Below the pieces are notes generated by a model. That model was not told where the DNA came from. It saw only the letters and a list, made by a program, of their open reading frames with translations, and made no database searches. A stretch of 64,000 bases of DNA from the NCBI GenBank assembly GCA_944990035.1, contig CALYLX010000159.1:1674001-1738000 (forward strand). Direction: 5' to 3'. Positions 61,618-64,000 of the stretch are shown here, in pieces (position 1 is the stretch's first letter; every line of letters starts with the position of its first letter). The position numbers and the translations under genes were made by a program. This DNA is from Clitopilus passeckerianus (taxonomy: Eukaryota; Basidiomycota; Agaricomycetes; Agaricales; Entolomataceae).

Positions 61618-62234
61618 GGTCAAGCTTGTAAACGATACTTTCACTGGCCTGGCTGTTAAATATATATGCGGCTGGTCCGAGTTGCTCTGCCCCAAGCTTC
61701 CTTAAAAGCCTTAGAGCATAGCAGAGCGGGGAGAACATGGATTAAAATGTTGATTAGGGCTGAAGGCGAGGTTACATCCTCGCTTCCCTGCGACCCCTTG
61801 CCGAGATGAACGAAGAACCGAACTTCATTTCCCGCAGCTCATTATTGAGCTGAGCTTTTAACACAAGGATTTGAGAATGGATCGACAATAGCCTGATGAT
61901 TCGAAAACTTGGACGGAATGCTCAGCCTGCACTCAATGGTGACCATTGACTTGAGGTGGCCTCGAAGCGAACATGACACTGTGACAGGTGTGATACCAAG
62001 CCTTTCAGCGAACGCCCACTTAAAGTTGAAATCAAGTTAAAATGCCGGCTGTCGCAACTAAAGGATTCGGTAGTGGATCGGGTCTACTTAGTACGACAAA
62101 AATCTACCGGCAGAATCGGTGGCCTGGTTTTTTGATAGTTCGGCTGCAAAGAATTGAAGACCCCAACATAAAGGTGTTTGTCTGAATGGGCTACATGGTT
62201 GTATAACGCCCCTCCCGAAGTTCTTACAGTTGCA
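61618..62234. other. Divergent promoter region, module copy B
   Basis: Separates the two start codons of module copy B. The reductase-proximal 110-140 bp are similar to the leader of copy A, including an in-frame TAA a few codons before a conserved, untranslated or N-terminal block. No regulator site was identified. Confidence 0.45.
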
Positions 62235-63796
62235 ATGGAGAGGAAAGGACAAGTGGATACGGTGAGGCACAAAGCTAGGATGCTGGATCTCATTGAAAGG
62301 TACAGCTACCTCCCAGCGGCCCTTCCCAACCAACCCATAAATCGTGGCTTCTCTGGACCTTCGGATGTTCCAGGGAATGTCATTCTCGTGACTGGTACTA
62401 CAGGGAACGTTGGATCAGACTTGCTGTACTTGTTGCTGGTCGACCAGAGCGTCAGCAAGATATATGCCTTGAACCGTGTTTCCAACGAAGGCACATCCCC
62501 AGAACGTGTCAAGAAGCAGTTTCAAGAGAAGGGCTTGCCCACCGACGTACTGCTATCCCCCAAAGTCATTTTCATCGACGGTAAACTGGATCACCCAGGT
62601 CTGGGGCTCGAGCCGTCGAGTTTCAGCGAAGTGAGTGCGCTCTTCTTCACCCCTTTGACCCTGTCCATACTGACATTGGCGACACCAAGCTTCGCACCAG
62701 TGTGACAACGGTGATTCACAACGCGTGGCCAGTTAACCTCGCTCAACCTCTGTCCTACTTCGAGCCTTCACTGTTGGGGCTTTATAACCTCATCACCTTC
62801 GCTCGAAGTTCCCCGCACGGCCATAATCGGCGGTTCCTCTTTATCTCCTCCGTCGCGGTCGCCTCAATGTGGCTAAAATATAGAGGAGGGGAATTAATAC
62901 CTGAAACGGTTCTTGATGACCCCATTGCATGTATTGGGATGGGCTATGGCGAAAGCAAATTTGTTGCCGAAACTGTGAGTACATTCCTTAACGTTTGCGT
63001 AAGAAAGAAAACTGATACACCCACTCAGGTCCTGTCGCGGAGTGGTCTCAATGCTACCTCACTGAGATTCTTCCAAATGTGCGGTCGTCAAGCTGATGGA
63101 GCCTGGATGCCCGGAGAATGGCCGGCTCTCGTCCTCAAGGCGTCACTGAAACTGGGGATCATCGTAGATATGGTTGGGGTATGTATCCCTGGCAGCTGAT
63201 TGTCCGACTCAACAGTTGACGTTTTCCATCTAGCGTTTTCCTTTCCTACCGACGGACCTCGCAGCGAAATGCATCAGAGATATCGCTATTGACAGGAGGA
63301 GCACGCCTCCAGTTCTCAATTTCACGCACCCGCGACCTGTACCATGGCAGGTATTCACTCGTAGCCTCCGATATGTTATGCCGAAGGACAAGGCGTTTCC
63401 AACGATGAATGGCTGGGACTTTATGCGCCAGGTGGCCGAACTGCTTTCATCCGCTGCACCGAAGGACTTCCGAGATAATGTGAGCTCCAGGACTTTCCGG
63501 TTCCACGGTGTTGCTAAGTATATCGTTTACAGCCTGTATTGACCGTCGTTGATTTGCTTCAGCTTCACGCTACTGAGAACAAGGCCTTGCTCGCCCGTGC
63601 TGGTCCCCAAACGAACGAACACTTCCCTCACGGTACGATGTGCATTGACAATGCTGTAGAGTTCAGCCCTTCACTCCGAGAAGCACGAGCGATCTCGACT
63701 CAAGATGCGGAGCTCTATGCGAAGTATTGGCGAAAGATTGGATTCTTCCCAAAACCTGAGGCCTACAATGGCAGGGAGGGAGAGGCTAGACTGTAA
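62235..63796 (+). CDS. Stand-alone thioester-reductase-type SDR, copy B
   Basis: A close paralogue of the gene at 29592-31153. It starts MERKGQVDTVRHKARMLDLI, then VILVTGTTGNVGSDLLYLLL (NADPH site), DVLLSPKVIFIDGKLDHPGL, VTTVIHNAWPVNLAQPLSYF, FLFISSVAVASMW, YGESKFVAET (catalytic Tyr and Lys), SRSGLNATSLRFFQMCGRQA, RFPFLPTDLAAKCIRDIAID and PVLTVVDLLQLHATENKALL to the stop. Introns fall after SFSE, FVAET, DMVG and DFRDN, with good GT-AG ends. About 445 residues. No adenylation or carrier domain is encoded upstream within the 600 bp to the divergent acyltransferase. A reduction partner must be supplied by another protein if the ancestral chemistry is kept. Confidence 0.85.
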
Positions 63797-63956
63797 CTGT
63801 AATTACACCTTGTGAATATATGATTCAAATCTCGTTGATGTGCCAGTGATGAACCAGGAATCTAATTTCTCAACTGCATCGACTACGATACGACGTTCTC
63901 TACGGGCCGAAGTAGATTCATGAAGGCAGCACGGGTGTTCAATCAAATAAAGACAA

Positions 63957-64000
63957 CTATGCGGTATATAGCTGATTGAACAGGTACATAGGCACACCTG
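63957..64000 (-). CDS. Wax-synthase-like O-acyltransferase, C-terminal end only
   Basis: The last 14 codons of another family member running in from the right edge: GVPMYLFNQLYTA then TAG at 63957-63959, matching GVPMYLFNQLFTA of copy B but ending five codons earlier. It is convergent with reductase copy B. Whether the gene is intact cannot be judged from this window. Confidence 0.6.
   Translation of the reverse strand, partial: GVPMYLFNQLYTA

Larger units (their letters stand above)
60354..63796. repeat. Segmental duplication, module copy B (inverted)
   Basis: Wax-synthase-like gene (minus) and thioester reductase (plus), the mirror image of 29592-33372. Both genes are open and have matching domain content; intron content differs in the acyltransferase. 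Confidence 0.7.

Overview
The window reads as nuclear DNA of an Agaricomycete-type basidiomycete. Genes are split by many short introns (mostly about 50-65 nt, GT-AG, one probable GC-AG). There is an expansion of F-box proteins, and the housekeeping genes recognised (RAD52, SEC62, a Fus3/Kss1-type MAP kinase, a CSC1/OSCA-type channel, protein-isoaspartate methyltransferase) are fungal in form. I found no rRNA, convincing tRNA, CRISPR array or intact transposon. Exon joins were made by eye from splice signals, reading frame and comparison between paralogues.

Layout. (1) 0-17 kb: a decayed wax-synthase-like gene at the left edge, then an array of six F-box paralogues sharing one intron plan. 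Four look intact or nearly so (1020-2612, 6235-8001, 13641-15359, 15539-17124) and two are broken (4560-6130, 11391-13039). Between them lie a short orphan gene, an orphan secreted protein and a protein-L-isoaspartate O-methyltransferase. (2) 17-20.3 kb: a 3.2 kb stretch with no gene I can recognise. (3) 20-34 kb: an accessory metabolic region with a Zn(II)2Cys6 regulator, two divergent old-yellow-enzyme genes plus a dead third copy, two broken wax-synthase copies, a stand-alone thioester-reductase gene divergent from an intact wax-synthase-like gene, and a HAD-family hydrolase. (4) 34-60 kb: mainly conserved cell-biology genes (7TM receptor, CSC1 channel, RAD52, SEC62, MAPK), interrupted at 42-51 kb by three unrelated F-box/LRR-like genes and remnants. 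(5) 60-64 kb: a second divergent wax-synthase/reductase pair, inverted relative to the first, and the tail of one more wax synthase running off the right edge.

The most interesting theme is the repeated pair 'acyl-thioester reductase + wax-synthase-like O-acyltransferase'. It occurs twice as a divergent pair in opposite orientation, with at least four more complete, broken or partial acyltransferase copies around. The reductase copies resemble the terminal reductase domain of adenylate-forming (NRPS-like) reductases but have no adenylation or carrier domain. The reading (inference) is a small two-gene module making an aldehyde or alcohol and its ester, which has been copied, inverted and partly destroyed, near ene-reductases and a transcription factor that could belong to the same pathway.
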